Shown here in pieces: positions 53,817 through 63,221 of a stretch of DNA of 64,000 nt. The stretch is from Microbacterium sp. zg-Y625 (lineage in GTDB: Bacteria > Actinomycetota > Actinomycetes > Actinomycetales > Microbacteriaceae), in the NCBI RefSeq assembly GCF_030246925.1, contig NZ_CP126740.1, forward strand, positions 868,001 to 932,000, read 5' to 3'. A model generated the notes under the pieces. The model saw nothing but the letters and a program-made list of their open reading frames with translations, had not been told where the DNA came from and did no database searches. A program made the translations under genes and the position numbers. Numbering within the stretch: position 1 is the stretch's first letter; each line of letters begins with the position of its first letter.

Positions 53817-54715
53817 GGGACCAGCGTCTCGGTCTCGTCGGCCGGTGTGTAGGCCATCCAGTCGATGAGCATCTTGTTGACCTCCGGCGTCGTGGCATCC
53901 GGGTCGCCTGGCCAGTTGCCTCCGACGGCGAGGCTGAACAGCACGTGCGTGGGCTCGTCGAACACCCAGCGCCCCGTGAGCGGGATGTCCCACTCCTCGA
54001 CGTCCCACACGACCTGGCCGTCGATCGCCATGATGATGCGGCCGGGCTGCTTCTCGACGGTGTAGACGTGGTAGTCATCGGCGAGCGGCGCCGGCATGTC
54101 GACGCCGTGGTTCACCGACCAGTGCTCGGTCCACCCGATCGGCCCGTGCAGGTGGTGTCGGCTGCGGGAGGTGTCGTTGGGGGTCTCGATGATGTCGACT
54201 TCGCCGGCATTGGGCCATCCGACGCGGTCGATGCCGTCTCCGAGCAGCCAGAAGGCCGGGAGCAGTCCCTGCCCCTCGGGCAGCTTCACGCGCGCGGAGA
54301 GCTGGCCGAAGCTGAACGACCATTTGTTGTGGCTCGTGATCCGTGCCGAGGTGGGGGTCGAGCCATCCGAGGGGATCGTCGCGGTGATGACGAGGTTGCC
54401 TTCGCCATCGAGCGCCACGGCGTCCTCGGTGTACTCCTGCAGCTCGTTGTTCCCCCAGCCGCCGCCGCCGGTCTGGATGCTCCAGAACGCGGGGTTCGGC
54501 TTGGACCCGGCGGGCCCGTCGAAGTCGTCGAAGAGGGGCTCGTCGTCGCCGTAGCGCGGTGCGAGGAAGGAGAAGCCGGTGAACCACCAGACACCCGTGA
54601 TGACGAGGACGATCACGAGGATGCCGGCGGGGATGCCGAGGGTGAGCCAGCGGCGCCGGCGCCGGGGCCGGCGCGGGGTCGGGGCCTCGGTGGGGGGAGG
54701 GGCGGTGATGGTCAA
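53813..54715 (-). CDS. Membrane-anchored GH16 family glycoside hydrolase
   Basis: 300 residues if TTG 54715 is the start; no ATG or GTG gives the N-terminal part, TTG overlaps the upstream stop (TTGA), and AAGGGA lies eight bases before it. A basic cytoplasmic stretch (RRPRRRRRW) and one helix (about 24-46) leave the enzyme outside. GEVDIIETPND carries the GH16 catalytic set E172, D174, E177. Family members cut beta-1,3/1,4-glucans or galactans; in polysaccharide operons they trim or release the polymer. The substrate here is unknown. Confidence 0.9.
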   Translation of the reverse strand: MTITAPPPTEAPTPRRPRRRRRWLTLGIPAGILVIVLVITGVWWFTGFSFLAPRYGDDEPLFDDFDGPAGSKPNPAFWSIQTGGGGWGNNELQEYTEDAVALDGEGNLVITATIPSDGSTPTSARITSHNKWSFSFGQLSARVKLPEGQGLLPAFWLLGDGIDRVGWPNAGEVDIIETPNDTSRSRHHLHGPIGWTEHWSVNHGVDMPAPLADDYHVYTVEKQPGRIIMAIDGQVVWDVEEWDIPLTGRWVFDEPTHVLFSLAVGGNWPGDPDATTPEVNKMLIDWMAYTPADETETLVP

Positions 54716-55962
54716 GGCAGTAGTCCCTTCGGGTCGCGGCACAGCAGCTCGCAGGCGGCGGCGATGGTCGAGCGGTCGTACAGGGAGGCGTCGAAGCTCA
54801 TGGAGACGTTGAGGCGGCGCTGGAGTACGGCGGTGAGCGCGGTGATGCCGTTGCGGCCGGCGGGGTCCACCGACACGCGCACGGTCCCCTCGCCTGCCCA
54901 CGGCAGCGGCTCGAGGGCACGGAGGAAGCCCATGTCGCTCACGATCGGTTTGGCGGCGGCGGGCGCGCTCGCCGCGGGCGGGCGCCGCCACCCGCGGGTG
55001 AGCAGCCCGGCGGTCAGCGCCGCAAGCGGGCGACCGGTGTGCAGGTCGCGGCTGAAGCCGGCGCCGGCGGCATCCAGCCCGGCCGCGGTGTCGATGGGGT
55101 GGCCCACGACGAAATTCGCCAGCGTCGAGCGCCCCGACGGCAGGTAGCGGCGCAGGTCGACGAGGATCGAGCCCTCGTCCATCACGGGCAAGCCGACGCG
55201 CCGCAGCGCCTCGCGCAGCGCGAACATCATCGCGAGGGTGGGGGGCACGCGTCCCCGGCTCCAGGCGGCGATGGATCGGTAGGTGTCGGGGCCCATGATG
55301 CCGGTGACGAGGTCGAGCGAGCCGCGTTCGGCCGGGACCGTGTCTCCGGTGTAGGCCGGGCGCGGGGTGCGTCGCTCGGCGAGCCGGTCCCGTACGACGT
55401 CGACCGCGCGCCCGGGGTGATGCAGGAACGTGGCGTTCAGCGCGGCGGGCAGCGGGTCGGCGTCGCGGGCCGAGGCGAAGACGCCGGGCGCGCCGCGGCC
55501 CGAGAGGATGCCGGCGGTCAGCATGACACCGAGGAACCCGTCGCCGAGCCTGTGGTCGATGCACAGCGAGGCGCGGTCGTCCCCGAGGAAGACCATGAAC
55601 GGGAGGTCGGGGGTGATCGCCTCGCGCAGGCGCGGCAGCCCGGCGTCGCCCGCGTACGCCGCAGGCAGTTGCCGCACCATGCGCTCGGCCTGCCCGTCGA
55701 GGGCCTCGGGGTCGTACCGCCACCGGGCGCCGTCGAACGTGCGGCCGGCGCGGGCGGCGGCGCCCATGCCGATGAGGGTGCGCACGGCATCCACGACCGC
55801 CGCCCGCTCGGGGACGACGAGCGGGGAGAGCTCGACGCTGATGTAGACGCCCGCCGACAGCCGGTCACGGCCCAGCACGCGCCCCGACGCCGCACCGCGC
55901 GCCGCAACCAGCCCGGGTCCGCGGACCTCGGCGCCGGTCTCCTCGTCGCGTGCGATGACCAT
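54712..55962 (-). CDS. Condensation-domain (PapA-like) acyltransferase
   Basis: 416 residues. The only strong motif is IDHRLGDGFLG, an HX3DG site (H137, D141, G142) as in the CoA-dependent acyltransferase/condensation superfamily. ILVDLRRYLP with a later SDMGFLRAL region fits the PapA/trehalolipid-type fold. Such enzymes esterify sugars or alcohols with acyl groups. It overlaps GH16 downstream and starts four bases from the pyruvyl transferase stop. Finding one inside a polysaccharide operon suggests acyl decoration of the glycan; the acyl donor is unknown. Confidence 0.75.
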   Translation of the reverse strand: MVIARDEETGAEVRGPGLVAARGAASGRVLGRDRLSAGVYISVELSPLVVPERAAVVDAVRTLIGMGAAARAGRTFDGARWRYDPEALDGQAERMVRQLPAAYAGDAGLPRLREAITPDLPFMVFLGDDRASLCIDHRLGDGFLGVMLTAGILSGRGAPGVFASARDADPLPAALNATFLHHPGRAVDVVRDRLAERRTPRPAYTGDTVPAERGSLDLVTGIMGPDTYRSIAAWSRGRVPPTLAMMFALREALRRVGLPVMDEGSILVDLRRYLPSGRSTLANFVVGHPIDTAAGLDAAGAGFSRDLHTGRPLAALTAGLLTRGWRRPPAASAPAAAKPIVSDMGFLRALEPLPWAGEGTVRVSVDPAGRNGITALTAVLQRRLNVSMSFDASLYDRSTIAAACELLCRDPKGLLP

Positions 55963-55965
55963 GGT

Positions 55966-56946
55966 TCAGACCATCGCCGTCGCTGTCGGCAGATCCGGGG
56001 CGAAGCTGAGCGGGAGGTCGAGGTCTTCCAGCCAGGTGCCGGCGTAGCTGGTGAGCTTGCCGTTGGCGTTGTCGATAGCGATGACCCTGCGCCCCATCTG
56101 CAGCCCCACGAGCATCGCGTGCAGGCGATCGGTGACGATGGTCTCGCCGGGCGACAGCAGCGCGACGCCGGTGGCCAGGCGCGTGGCGGCATCCGCGAAC
56201 CACCGCTCGGTCGTGCGGTTCATACGGCGCGTGACGGCCCCCTCGAAGAAGGTGCGGCGCAGGCGCTGCGCGAGGCGGTCGGTGAACGTCATCGCCGGCC
56301 AGTCGACCGCCGTCGCCCCGACGCCCGCCGGAAGGGCGCTCTCGTCGTCGCGGCGCAGCAGGTAGACGCTCTCCCGGGTGGGAGCGGCCGCCTCCAGGCG
56401 GCCGAGCATGTGCACGCTGTCGGGCGCCAGCGTCACATCATCGACGAGGTCGCGCACGGCCGCGAGCGATGCGGTGTCGCGCACGGCCAGGCGCAGCCCG
56501 GGGCGCACCGCCATGCGCCGGGCGAACTCGGCGCGGTCGGCCTCGGAGGCGAAGTGCACCGACTGGGGCTCCTGGATGAGCAGCGTCTCGGGGCGCAGCC
56601 GCTCGGCCAGGCGGTAGCGGTGCTCGCTGTGCTGCGGGTAGAGCCCGCCGAAGTTGCCGCCGCCCTGGATGGCGACGGGCGTCGGCGAGTCGTACACCGC
56701 GGGGGAGATCGTGCCCCACGAATACGTGGCCTCCACGCGGATGCCGGCGCGGCGCCAGAACTCCGCCTGACCCAGCGCGATGACCGAGTCGCCGATGTTC
56801 TCGTAATCGGGGAAATCGGTGAGCACGAGCGAATCGACGCCGTCGTGCAGCGCCGTCAGCGCCGCGAACGAGCGCCGCTGCATCTCGTCGATGAATCCCG
56901 ACCCCGACGGGCGAGGGTCGTGGGTGTTCTCGATGGGCATGGTCAC
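55966..56946 (-). CDS. Polysaccharide pyruvyl transferase family protein
   Basis: 326 residues from GTG 56946 (GTGA overlap) or 324 from ATG 56940. IQGGGNFGGLYPQHSEHRYR, NIGDSVIALGQ and VTDRLHAMLVGLQMG are the family's conserved blocks (PF04230 type). Members add a ketal pyruvate from phosphoenolpyruvate to a hexose, giving the polymer negative charge; some act differently, so the reaction is inferred. Placed between a flippase and an acyltransferase. Confidence 0.88.
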   Translation of the reverse strand: MTMPIENTHDPRPSGSGFIDEMQRRSFAALTALHDGVDSLVLTDFPDYENIGDSVIALGQAEFWRRAGIRVEATYSWGTISPAVYDSPTPVAIQGGGNFGGLYPQHSEHRYRLAERLRPETLLIQEPQSVHFASEADRAEFARRMAVRPGLRLAVRDTASLAAVRDLVDDVTLAPDSVHMLGRLEAAAPTRESVYLLRRDDESALPAGVGATAVDWPAMTFTDRLAQRLRRTFFEGAVTRRMNRTTERWFADAATRLATGVALLSPGETIVTDRLHAMLVGLQMGRRVIAIDNANGKLTSYAGTWLEDLDLPLSFAPDLPTATAMV

Positions 56947-58514
56947 GGGGAGTCCTCCAGGGTGCGGCCGGCACGGAAAGGAGCGGGCAGTGCCGCCCTC
57001 ACCCGGGCACGCGTGGCCTTGTCGAAAGCGAAGAAGTAGTAGACGGTGAGCGCGGCGACCGCCCAGAGTGCGATGAGGGCGGCTGCGAGCGGCAACGGCG
57101 GATCGAGCAGGCTCGCCCCGTACAGCAGCGCCGCGAGCGGCGCGACGGTGGCGAACGGCATCACGAGGCATCGGATCGCGAAATCGCGCAGCGACAGGTC
57201 GAGGCGGCGCAGCGTGATCGCGATGTAGAACGGCTCCAGCACGACGATCGGCAGGGCGAGCCCCAGCGCGATGCCGGCGAGGCCCAGGGTGTTCCCGAGC
57301 GCGAGCGCGAGGAGGGTGCCGGTGACGGCCCAGATCGTGTGCAGCACGGCGAAGCCCCGCAGCGACCCCTGTGCGGTGAGGATGGGCACGGCCAGCAGAT
57401 GGTTGTTGTTGGCGAACATCGACAGCACGAGGATCTGCGCCACGATCGCGGCGCCCGGGCCGGCCTCGCCGAGCCAGACCTGCATGATCTGCGGCATGAA
57501 GATGACCACCGGCACGAGCACGAGCGTCATCAGCATGTTCGCCAGGCCCGTGCCGCGCAGGTACAGGTGTCCGATCGGGGCGCCCTCGGCGCCGCCATGG
57601 CGCATGGATGCCGTCGGCAGGAGGGCGACGGCGAGCGAGCCGGTCACCTCCTTCACGAGCAGGTAGATCCGTTGCCCGGCGGCATACATCGCGGTGAAGG
57701 CGATCGGCAGCAGCAGCGCCGTGAGGATGCCGCCCACCTGCATGACCACGACGCCCGCGATTCCCAGCACCATCAGCTGCGAGGAGACGCGGAACAGCTC
57801 CCGGAACACGTCCCAGCGGAAGTCGGAGACGCGCGCGGTGATGCGCGGCGCGCAGCGGCGGCGCAGCACGTAGGTGGCGATGCCGAAGCCCAGGATGCCG
57901 AGCACGTCGACGACCGCGACGGCGACGATGCCGAGATCCAGCACGCACACGATCACCGTGAAGACGACGCGGAACGATGCGAGTGCGATCAGCAGGTAGT
58001 TCACGATGTGAAGGCGTCCGATGCCGGCGAGGATCTGGCGGTTGGCCGAGAACACCAGCAGCAGGAAGACGTTGCCGACCCCGAGGATCGCCAGCGCCCA
58101 GGCGGTGGACTGCAGGCTCTCGCTGAAGTCGGCATTGGGGATCGTCACGGCGAAGGCGATGGCGGTGGCGGATGCCAGCACGAACGCCGCGCCGAAGTAG
58201 AACACGTTGCTGGCCGAGGCGACCCGCCGCATGCGCGCCACGTCGTCCGAGGGCACCGCGACCCCGATGAACCGGGTGGTCGCGTCGCCGATGCCGAGAT
58301 CCTGCTGGAACAGCGCGCCGAGCGCGACGGTCAGCATGTAGAGGCCGTACGACTCCGCGCCGAAGGCGCCCAGCACGAGGGGCAGCAGTGCGACGTACGC
58401 GATCATCGACGACATGCGCGCCAGGTACGTCGTGATCACCGCGCCCGTGATGCCGCCGTTCGCGCCCGCCGTCGCGCGGCGCTGGCGCGGCGGTGTCCCG
58501 GTGGAGGCCGGCAT
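56943..58514 (-). CDS. Wzx-type polysaccharide flippase (first)
   Basis: 523 residues from ATG 58514, right after the preceding stop. Twelve or more helices and the typical pattern of the MATE/Wzx/MurJ superfamily: NGGITGAVITTYLARMSSMIAYVALLP at the start, FGAESYGLYML and LAVALLPTASMRHG. It would move lipid-linked repeat units across the membrane. A second flippase is encoded 3.4 kb upstream in the same operon. Confidence 0.88.
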   Translation of the reverse strand: MPASTGTPPRQRRATAGANGGITGAVITTYLARMSSMIAYVALLPLVLGAFGAESYGLYMLTVALGALFQQDLGIGDATTRFIGVAVPSDDVARMRRVASASNVFYFGAAFVLASATAIAFAVTIPNADFSESLQSTAWALAILGVGNVFLLLVFSANRQILAGIGRLHIVNYLLIALASFRVVFTVIVCVLDLGIVAVAVVDVLGILGFGIATYVLRRRCAPRITARVSDFRWDVFRELFRVSSQLMVLGIAGVVVMQVGGILTALLLPIAFTAMYAAGQRIYLLVKEVTGSLAVALLPTASMRHGGAEGAPIGHLYLRGTGLANMLMTLVLVPVVIFMPQIMQVWLGEAGPGAAIVAQILVLSMFANNNHLLAVPILTAQGSLRGFAVLHTIWAVTGTLLALALGNTLGLAGIALGLALPIVVLEPFYIAITLRRLDLSLRDFAIRCLVMPFATVAPLAALLYGASLLDPPLPLAAALIALWAVAALTVYYFFAFDKATRARVRAALPAPFRAGRTLEDSP

Positions 58515-58516
58515 GC

Positions 58517-60289
58517 TCAGCCCAGCCTCCTCGCGCCGAGGTCGAGGCGGTAGACCAGCGTCTCGTCGGACTCGTGCACCAGCTCCCAGCGCGGATCGTC
58601 CTCGAGGATGCCCTCGAACCGGTCGAGGGCGCCGTCGGGCAGCGTGCCGTAGTAGGCGCTGTAGTCCCGCATCTGCTGGGTGATCACCACGAGCGCCGGG
58701 CGCTGTTCCCACACGAGGCTGTCGGTGAGTCGGGTGACGCGGCGCGGGTCGGCGAACTGCTCCGTCTCCCAGCCCGGCCAGGAGGTCAGCCACATGTCGA
58801 TGCCGGAGTCGAACAGCGCGTCGGCCGCCACGAAGTCGACGTACTCCGCGACGAGGCGTCCGGGGGCGCCGGGCGCGACGCCGATCGTGAGGGTGGAGGG
58901 ATCCTCGTTGCGCAGCACCTCGGTGGTCAGGCGCACCGACTCGGGCGTGACGAGGTTGGCGAACCAGCCGCCGTAGTAGGCCTGCATCGAGGTGAGCGAG
59001 GCGATCACGGTGAGGCCCGCGACACCCACCTGGGCCCCGCGGCGCGCGCGGTCGAGCTCCCCGCGCAGCATGCGGGTGATGCCGGGCGCGAGGATCAGCA
59101 TGCAGCCGGGGATGGAGTAGAGGAACACCCGGAACATCGCCTCGCCGCCGTAGCCCTGGCCGACCAGGATCAGGGCGGGCGAGAACGCGACGATGGCGGG
59201 AACGAGGGTGTCACGCCACGGGCTGCGACGCCGCAGGAGCCGGACGACCGTGACGAGCCCCGCGGACACCCAGACCAGAAGCGTCACGCCACGGGCTGCC
59301 CAGGAGTTCGTGAGCTGCCCGATGCTGGGGTTTCCGAGCGTCTCGTTGCGTGCGGAGGGAGTGAGGATATTGCTGAGGAAGTCGAAGTTCAGCAGCCGCC
59401 CGAACTGGCTGAGCACGTTCATGTGCAGCACCATGTAGCCGATCGCGATCACCGCGAACACGATGACGATGTACCGGGGGCGCACGCGCCCCAGCAGTGT
59501 CAGCAGGAGCACCGCCGCCAGCAGCCAGTACGGCGTGAGCTGGTGGGTGACGACGATCGCCGCGTAGATCGGCACCGCCACCCAGGCCGCCGCCTTCGTC
59601 GTGACCGAGGCCAGGATGAGCGCGACCACGACGATGCCGAGGGCGAAGGCGATCGCCTGCGGGGAGAAGTAGTCCTGGGCGACCCAGTTCACCGCGTGGG
59701 CGCAGAAGGCGGCGACGAGCGCGGTGGCGGGGTTCAGCCCGTAGGTGCGTGCCAGGAAGAAGATCGCGGCGGCCACGGCCAGCTGCGAGCCCACCGCGAA
59801 CCACTGCGCGATGTCGATCGTCTCGGACCCCGTGACGGTGTTCAGCCACGCGATGAACGAGAAGGCTCCGGGCCAGTTGTGGTAGATGTCCACGTCCACA
59901 TCGACCGTGCCGTAGCGCTGGATGTAGTCGATGGGACCGAAGTGCTTGTACGTCCACGAGTACAGCGGAGCGTCGGTGGAGATCGCGGTGGGCAGGCGCG
60001 TCATGAGGATGGTCGTCACCAGCGCCACCCCTGCGGTGCGGGTCGCCCGCAGCGCGATCGCCAGGCAGAACGCGATGACCGCGAGCGCGATCGAGACAGG
60101 GAACAGCGGACTCGCCGCGGCGAGGAGTCCGAACAGGTGCCACGGGGCGTCGCGCAGCGACGGGATCGCGATGAGCCAGGCGACGACGGCGAGGCCGAGG
60201 GTGATGGTCGGCAGCAGCCAGGGTCGGGAGGCACGTGCCGGCACGGGGCGGGCGGGGGAGCGGTCGGTGCGGGGTGCGGTGATGGTCAT
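58517..60289 (-). CDS. Polytopic GT-C-like membrane protein, candidate polymerase
   Basis: 590 residues: about eleven to thirteen helices in the first 440, then a soluble domain of about 150 residues (TIGVAPGAPGRLVAEYVDF to YRLDLGARRLG). The first large loop, with DAPLYSWTYKHFGPIDYI and DVDIYHNWPGAFSF, has acidic residues at the place used by GT-C enzymes. No Wzy is otherwise present, so a polymerase or a lipid-linked sugar transferase is possible. ATG 60289 follows GAGGAGG and overlaps the upstream stop. Confidence 0.65.
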   Translation of the reverse strand: MTITAPRTDRSPARPVPARASRPWLLPTITLGLAVVAWLIAIPSLRDAPWHLFGLLAAASPLFPVSIALAVIAFCLAIALRATRTAGVALVTTILMTRLPTAISTDAPLYSWTYKHFGPIDYIQRYGTVDVDVDIYHNWPGAFSFIAWLNTVTGSETIDIAQWFAVGSQLAVAAAIFFLARTYGLNPATALVAAFCAHAVNWVAQDYFSPQAIAFALGIVVVALILASVTTKAAAWVAVPIYAAIVVTHQLTPYWLLAAVLLLTLLGRVRPRYIVIVFAVIAIGYMVLHMNVLSQFGRLLNFDFLSNILTPSARNETLGNPSIGQLTNSWAARGVTLLVWVSAGLVTVVRLLRRRSPWRDTLVPAIVAFSPALILVGQGYGGEAMFRVFLYSIPGCMLILAPGITRMLRGELDRARRGAQVGVAGLTVIASLTSMQAYYGGWFANLVTPESVRLTTEVLRNEDPSTLTIGVAPGAPGRLVAEYVDFVAADALFDSGIDMWLTSWPGWETEQFADPRRVTRLTDSLVWEQRPALVVITQQMRDYSAYYGTLPDGALDRFEGILEDDPRWELVHESDETLVYRLDLGARRLG

Positions 60290-61890
60290 GCGGTCCTCCT
60301 CGCACCGAACGAGACGATGGCGCCGAGGCACGTGGCCCCGGCCAGGGCGAACAGCCACAGCACGGGGTTCCACCACTGCGCGTAGACGATGCCGGTGGTC
60401 AGCAGCAGCAGGGCCGAGATGCCGATGGCGGGGATGACGAGCGGGGCGAAGTGGGGCGGCAGCACCACCCACGCGCGGACGAGGGCGCCGGGGCCGATCA
60501 GGATGAACAGCGCCACGAAGGCGAGAGACAGGGCGGGGGGCAGCGGCAGCAGACCGAGCAGCCCGCACACCCCGCCGATGCCCGCCAGCGACGCCCAGCA
60601 TCGCCGCTCCATCACGGGGCCGCGCGAGGCCGGCCCGGCGAGTGTGCCGGCTTCGCGCTGGGCGCGCCGCTCCGCGAAGTAGCTCGCCGGTCCGCCGAGG
60701 ACGCTCGCCAGTTCGGTGCGCCCCACGCGCTTGGCCTCGGCGGAGAGCGTCGACGAGGTCGCTGCGTCGTCCACCGTCGACATGGGCTTGTTCACGAGGC
60801 GCGCCACGGCGCGCGGCGCCCGCCCCAGGGCGGCGCCGAGCATGCGCGGGTCGAGCAGGACGGTGGTCGCCCAGGCGCCGAACCCACGCCCGTAGCCGAT
60901 CGCCTGCGCCGTGAGGGCGTCGAGGTCGGCGCGATGGCGATGCCACACGAGGGCGGCGGGCTCGACGACGATCGCCTGACCGTCGTAGAGCAGCCGCAGG
61001 AACATGTCGAGGTCCTCGCCGCCCTTCGTGCGCGTGCCGACGCCGAGCGCGGTGTCGAACCCGCCGAGGGCGAGCATGCCGTCGCGGCGCACCGCGAAGT
61101 TCGCACCGGTGCCGAACTCGCCCACGCAGAACGGGAACATCGGCAGGTCCGCCGGCGGATCGCTCAAGCGGAACTCGCGGGCGGTGGTGAGCTTGGACCA
61201 GCTGACGCGGGCATCGAAGTACGCCTGCACCTCGTTGCGCAGTTCGCCCGTGGGCACCACACCGCTGACGCAGCCGACGTCGCCGGCGCGCGAGAAGCCG
61301 GCGGCGATCGCCCACAGCCACTGCGAGTCCACGGCCACGTCGTCGTCGGTGAACGCCACGATCTGCCCGGCGGCGGCGCGCAGGCCGGCGTTCCGGGCGT
61401 GCGAGAGCCCTGCGGCATCCTCGCGGACATACCGGAACTCGGGGAACTCCGCCGCGAGCAGGTCGCGGGTCTCGGAGGTGGCGGGCGCGTTGTCGACCAC
61501 GACCACTTCGTACGCGGGGTACTCGATGGCACGGATCGCCTCCAGCGCGTCCCGCAGCAGCCCGGCGCGGTCGCGGGTGCACACCACGACGGTCATGGGG
61601 AGGGGGGAGGTGCGCGGTGCCGGAGGGACCTCAGGCAGCGCCGCCACGGCGACGCGCAGGGCCTGCGCGTCGAGCGCGCCGGCCGTCAGCGGGAGCGTCA
61701 CATACCCGCGTACAGCGCCGCGCTCGCGCACCAGCAGTCGGGCGCGGTCGAACAGCTCGCCCTCGGCGAGGGTGATCGTGTCGACGTGATCGGCGAGATC
61801 CGTCGCCTCGAGCAGGCCCACCCATATCGCAGCGGCGCGGTCCACATCGCCGTGCAATGGCATGGCGGGGATCAAGGTCAGTGTCGTCAT
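60286..61890 (-). CDS. GT2 family glycosyltransferase with C-terminal membrane segment
   Basis: 534 residues. Residues 1-95 are an unassigned N-terminal domain; the GT-A fold starts at VVVCTRDRAGLL (about 101), with the metal site FTDDDVAVD (D182-D184) and GGEDLDMFLRL, an acceptor-site ED motif. After about 430 come three hydrophobic helices. It adds a sugar from a nucleotide donor to the growing lipid-linked unit at the cytoplasmic face. ATGA overlap with the upstream flippase. Confidence 0.88.
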   Translation of the reverse strand: MTTLTLIPAMPLHGDVDRAAAIWVGLLEATDLADHVDTITLAEGELFDRARLLVRERGAVRGYVTLPLTAGALDAQALRVAVAALPEVPPAPRTSPLPMTVVVCTRDRAGLLRDALEAIRAIEYPAYEVVVVDNAPATSETRDLLAAEFPEFRYVREDAAGLSHARNAGLRAAAGQIVAFTDDDVAVDSQWLWAIAAGFSRAGDVGCVSGVVPTGELRNEVQAYFDARVSWSKLTTAREFRLSDPPADLPMFPFCVGEFGTGANFAVRRDGMLALGGFDTALGVGTRTKGGEDLDMFLRLLYDGQAIVVEPAALVWHRHRADLDALTAQAIGYGRGFGAWATTVLLDPRMLGAALGRAPRAVARLVNKPMSTVDDAATSSTLSAEAKRVGRTELASVLGGPASYFAERRAQREAGTLAGPASRGPVMERRCWASLAGIGGVCGLLGLLPLPPALSLAFVALFILIGPGALVRAWVVLPPHFAPLVIPAIGISALLLLTTGIVYAQWWNPVLWLFALAGATCLGAIVSFGARRTA

Positions 61891-63221
61891 GCGGCAACAC
61901 CTTTCGGTTCGAGGGCGTGCGCGGGCGCGAGGTCACGCACACGGCGGAGTCCGACCGCGCCCACGGCCGCGAGGGCGCACGCGCCGCAGACCATGGCCAG
62001 CGCTGCGCCTAGGGCCCCGTGGGAGGGGACGAGCAGCAGCACGACGGTGAACAGGATGCAGACGTAGAGCAGGTTGCTCCACAGCACCGGCCGCACCCGG
62101 TGCCGCGCGCGGGCGAGCGCGGACCAGATGTCGTAGCCGGGACGAATGAGGCTCGCCAGCGCGAGCGCGCCGACGACGGCCATGCCGTACAGCGGCGGGT
62201 AGCCCTTGCCGGCGATGAGGAAGAGCAGCGGCGTGGCGACGGTCGCGCACGCGCCCAGGGCACCCACCGCGAAGAACACGGAACGCGTGTACGACCGGGC
62301 GAGCACGGCGCTCGGGTCGAAGTCGGCCGCGGCGCTCTTGGCCAGCGCCGTCGCGACGCTGACGCCGACGAGGTCCAGCGCGACGCTGAACTGATAGGCG
62401 ATGGCGAACACCGCGCCTTCCTCGGGCGAGGCGAGGGCCGTGACGACGAACGACAGCGACAGCCCTGCGCAGAGCACAACGCCGACGGCGAGGGCGTTCT
62501 GCGCGGTGAAGAGGGCGAAGGCGCGGGCGATCCCGGCGTCCCAGGTCTGCGCGCTCGGCCGCCGTGCCTGCTCCCGTCGCAGGGCGCGCGGCACCAGCAC
62601 GAGTGCGCCGACGGCGACGGCACAGACGGCGGGGGCGATCGTCGCCGTCACGAGCGGATGCACCGTGCCGGCCGCACCGAAGGCCAGAACCGCCAGCAGA
62701 GCGAGCTTCAGCAGGTTCGCGGAGCCGTTGAGCAGCAGCGTGCTGCGGGCGTCGGCGGCTCCCGCCAGCGCCTGGGTCTGCACGTTGAACAGCGCCCACA
62801 CCACGGTGCAGAGGGTGACCACGGCCACCGTGACGACGACCGGCGGATCGGGTCGCAGCACCGCGGCCACGAGCACCCCGGCCACGAGTCCGGTTCCCGC
62901 ACTGAGCGCCGTCGTCACGGCGTAGGCGCGACCCAGCAGCGACCACGCCGCCCGGCCGCCCAGCGGGAGCATGACGACCAGCGCGCTTCCCGGGCCGTTG
63001 GATGCCAGCGCGGCCGCGGCCATGATGACCGCGAGCGCCGAGGCCTCGAGGCCCAGCTGAGCCTGCGGTATCCACAGCGCCGCAAGCATCCAGAAGACGA
63101 ACCCGGACAGCGAGGTGACGGCGTACCCCGCTGCCAGCCAGAGCGAGTCGCGCGTGATGCGCCGGCCCACCGCGGCGCCGGCGCCGGGGACGTCGGCGTG
63201 CCGGCGTCCGATGCCCGTCAC
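61887..63221 (-). CDS. Wzx-type polysaccharide flippase (second)
   Basis: 444 residues from GTG 63221, with GTGA overlap. About twelve helices; shorter than the first flippase and hardly similar to it in sequence, so the pair is not a recent duplication. SLWLAAGYAVTSLSGFVFWML at the start and ALASPEEGAVFAIAYQFSVALDLVG are typical of the superfamily. Two flippases in one operon could serve two polymers or two repeat units. Confidence 0.82.
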   Translation of the reverse strand: MTGIGRRHADVPGAGAAVGRRITRDSLWLAAGYAVTSLSGFVFWMLAALWIPQAQLGLEASALAVIMAAAALASNGPGSALVVMLPLGGRAAWSLLGRAYAVTTALSAGTGLVAGVLVAAVLRPDPPVVVTVAVVTLCTVVWALFNVQTQALAGAADARSTLLLNGSANLLKLALLAVLAFGAAGTVHPLVTATIAPAVCAVAVGALVLVPRALRREQARRPSAQTWDAGIARAFALFTAQNALAVGVVLCAGLSLSFVVTALASPEEGAVFAIAYQFSVALDLVGVSVATALAKSAAADFDPSAVLARSYTRSVFFAVGALGACATVATPLLFLIAGKGYPPLYGMAVVGALALASLIRPGYDIWSALARARHRVRPVLWSNLLYVCILFTVVLLLVPSHGALGAALAMVCGACALAAVGAVGLRRVRDLAPAHALEPKGVAA

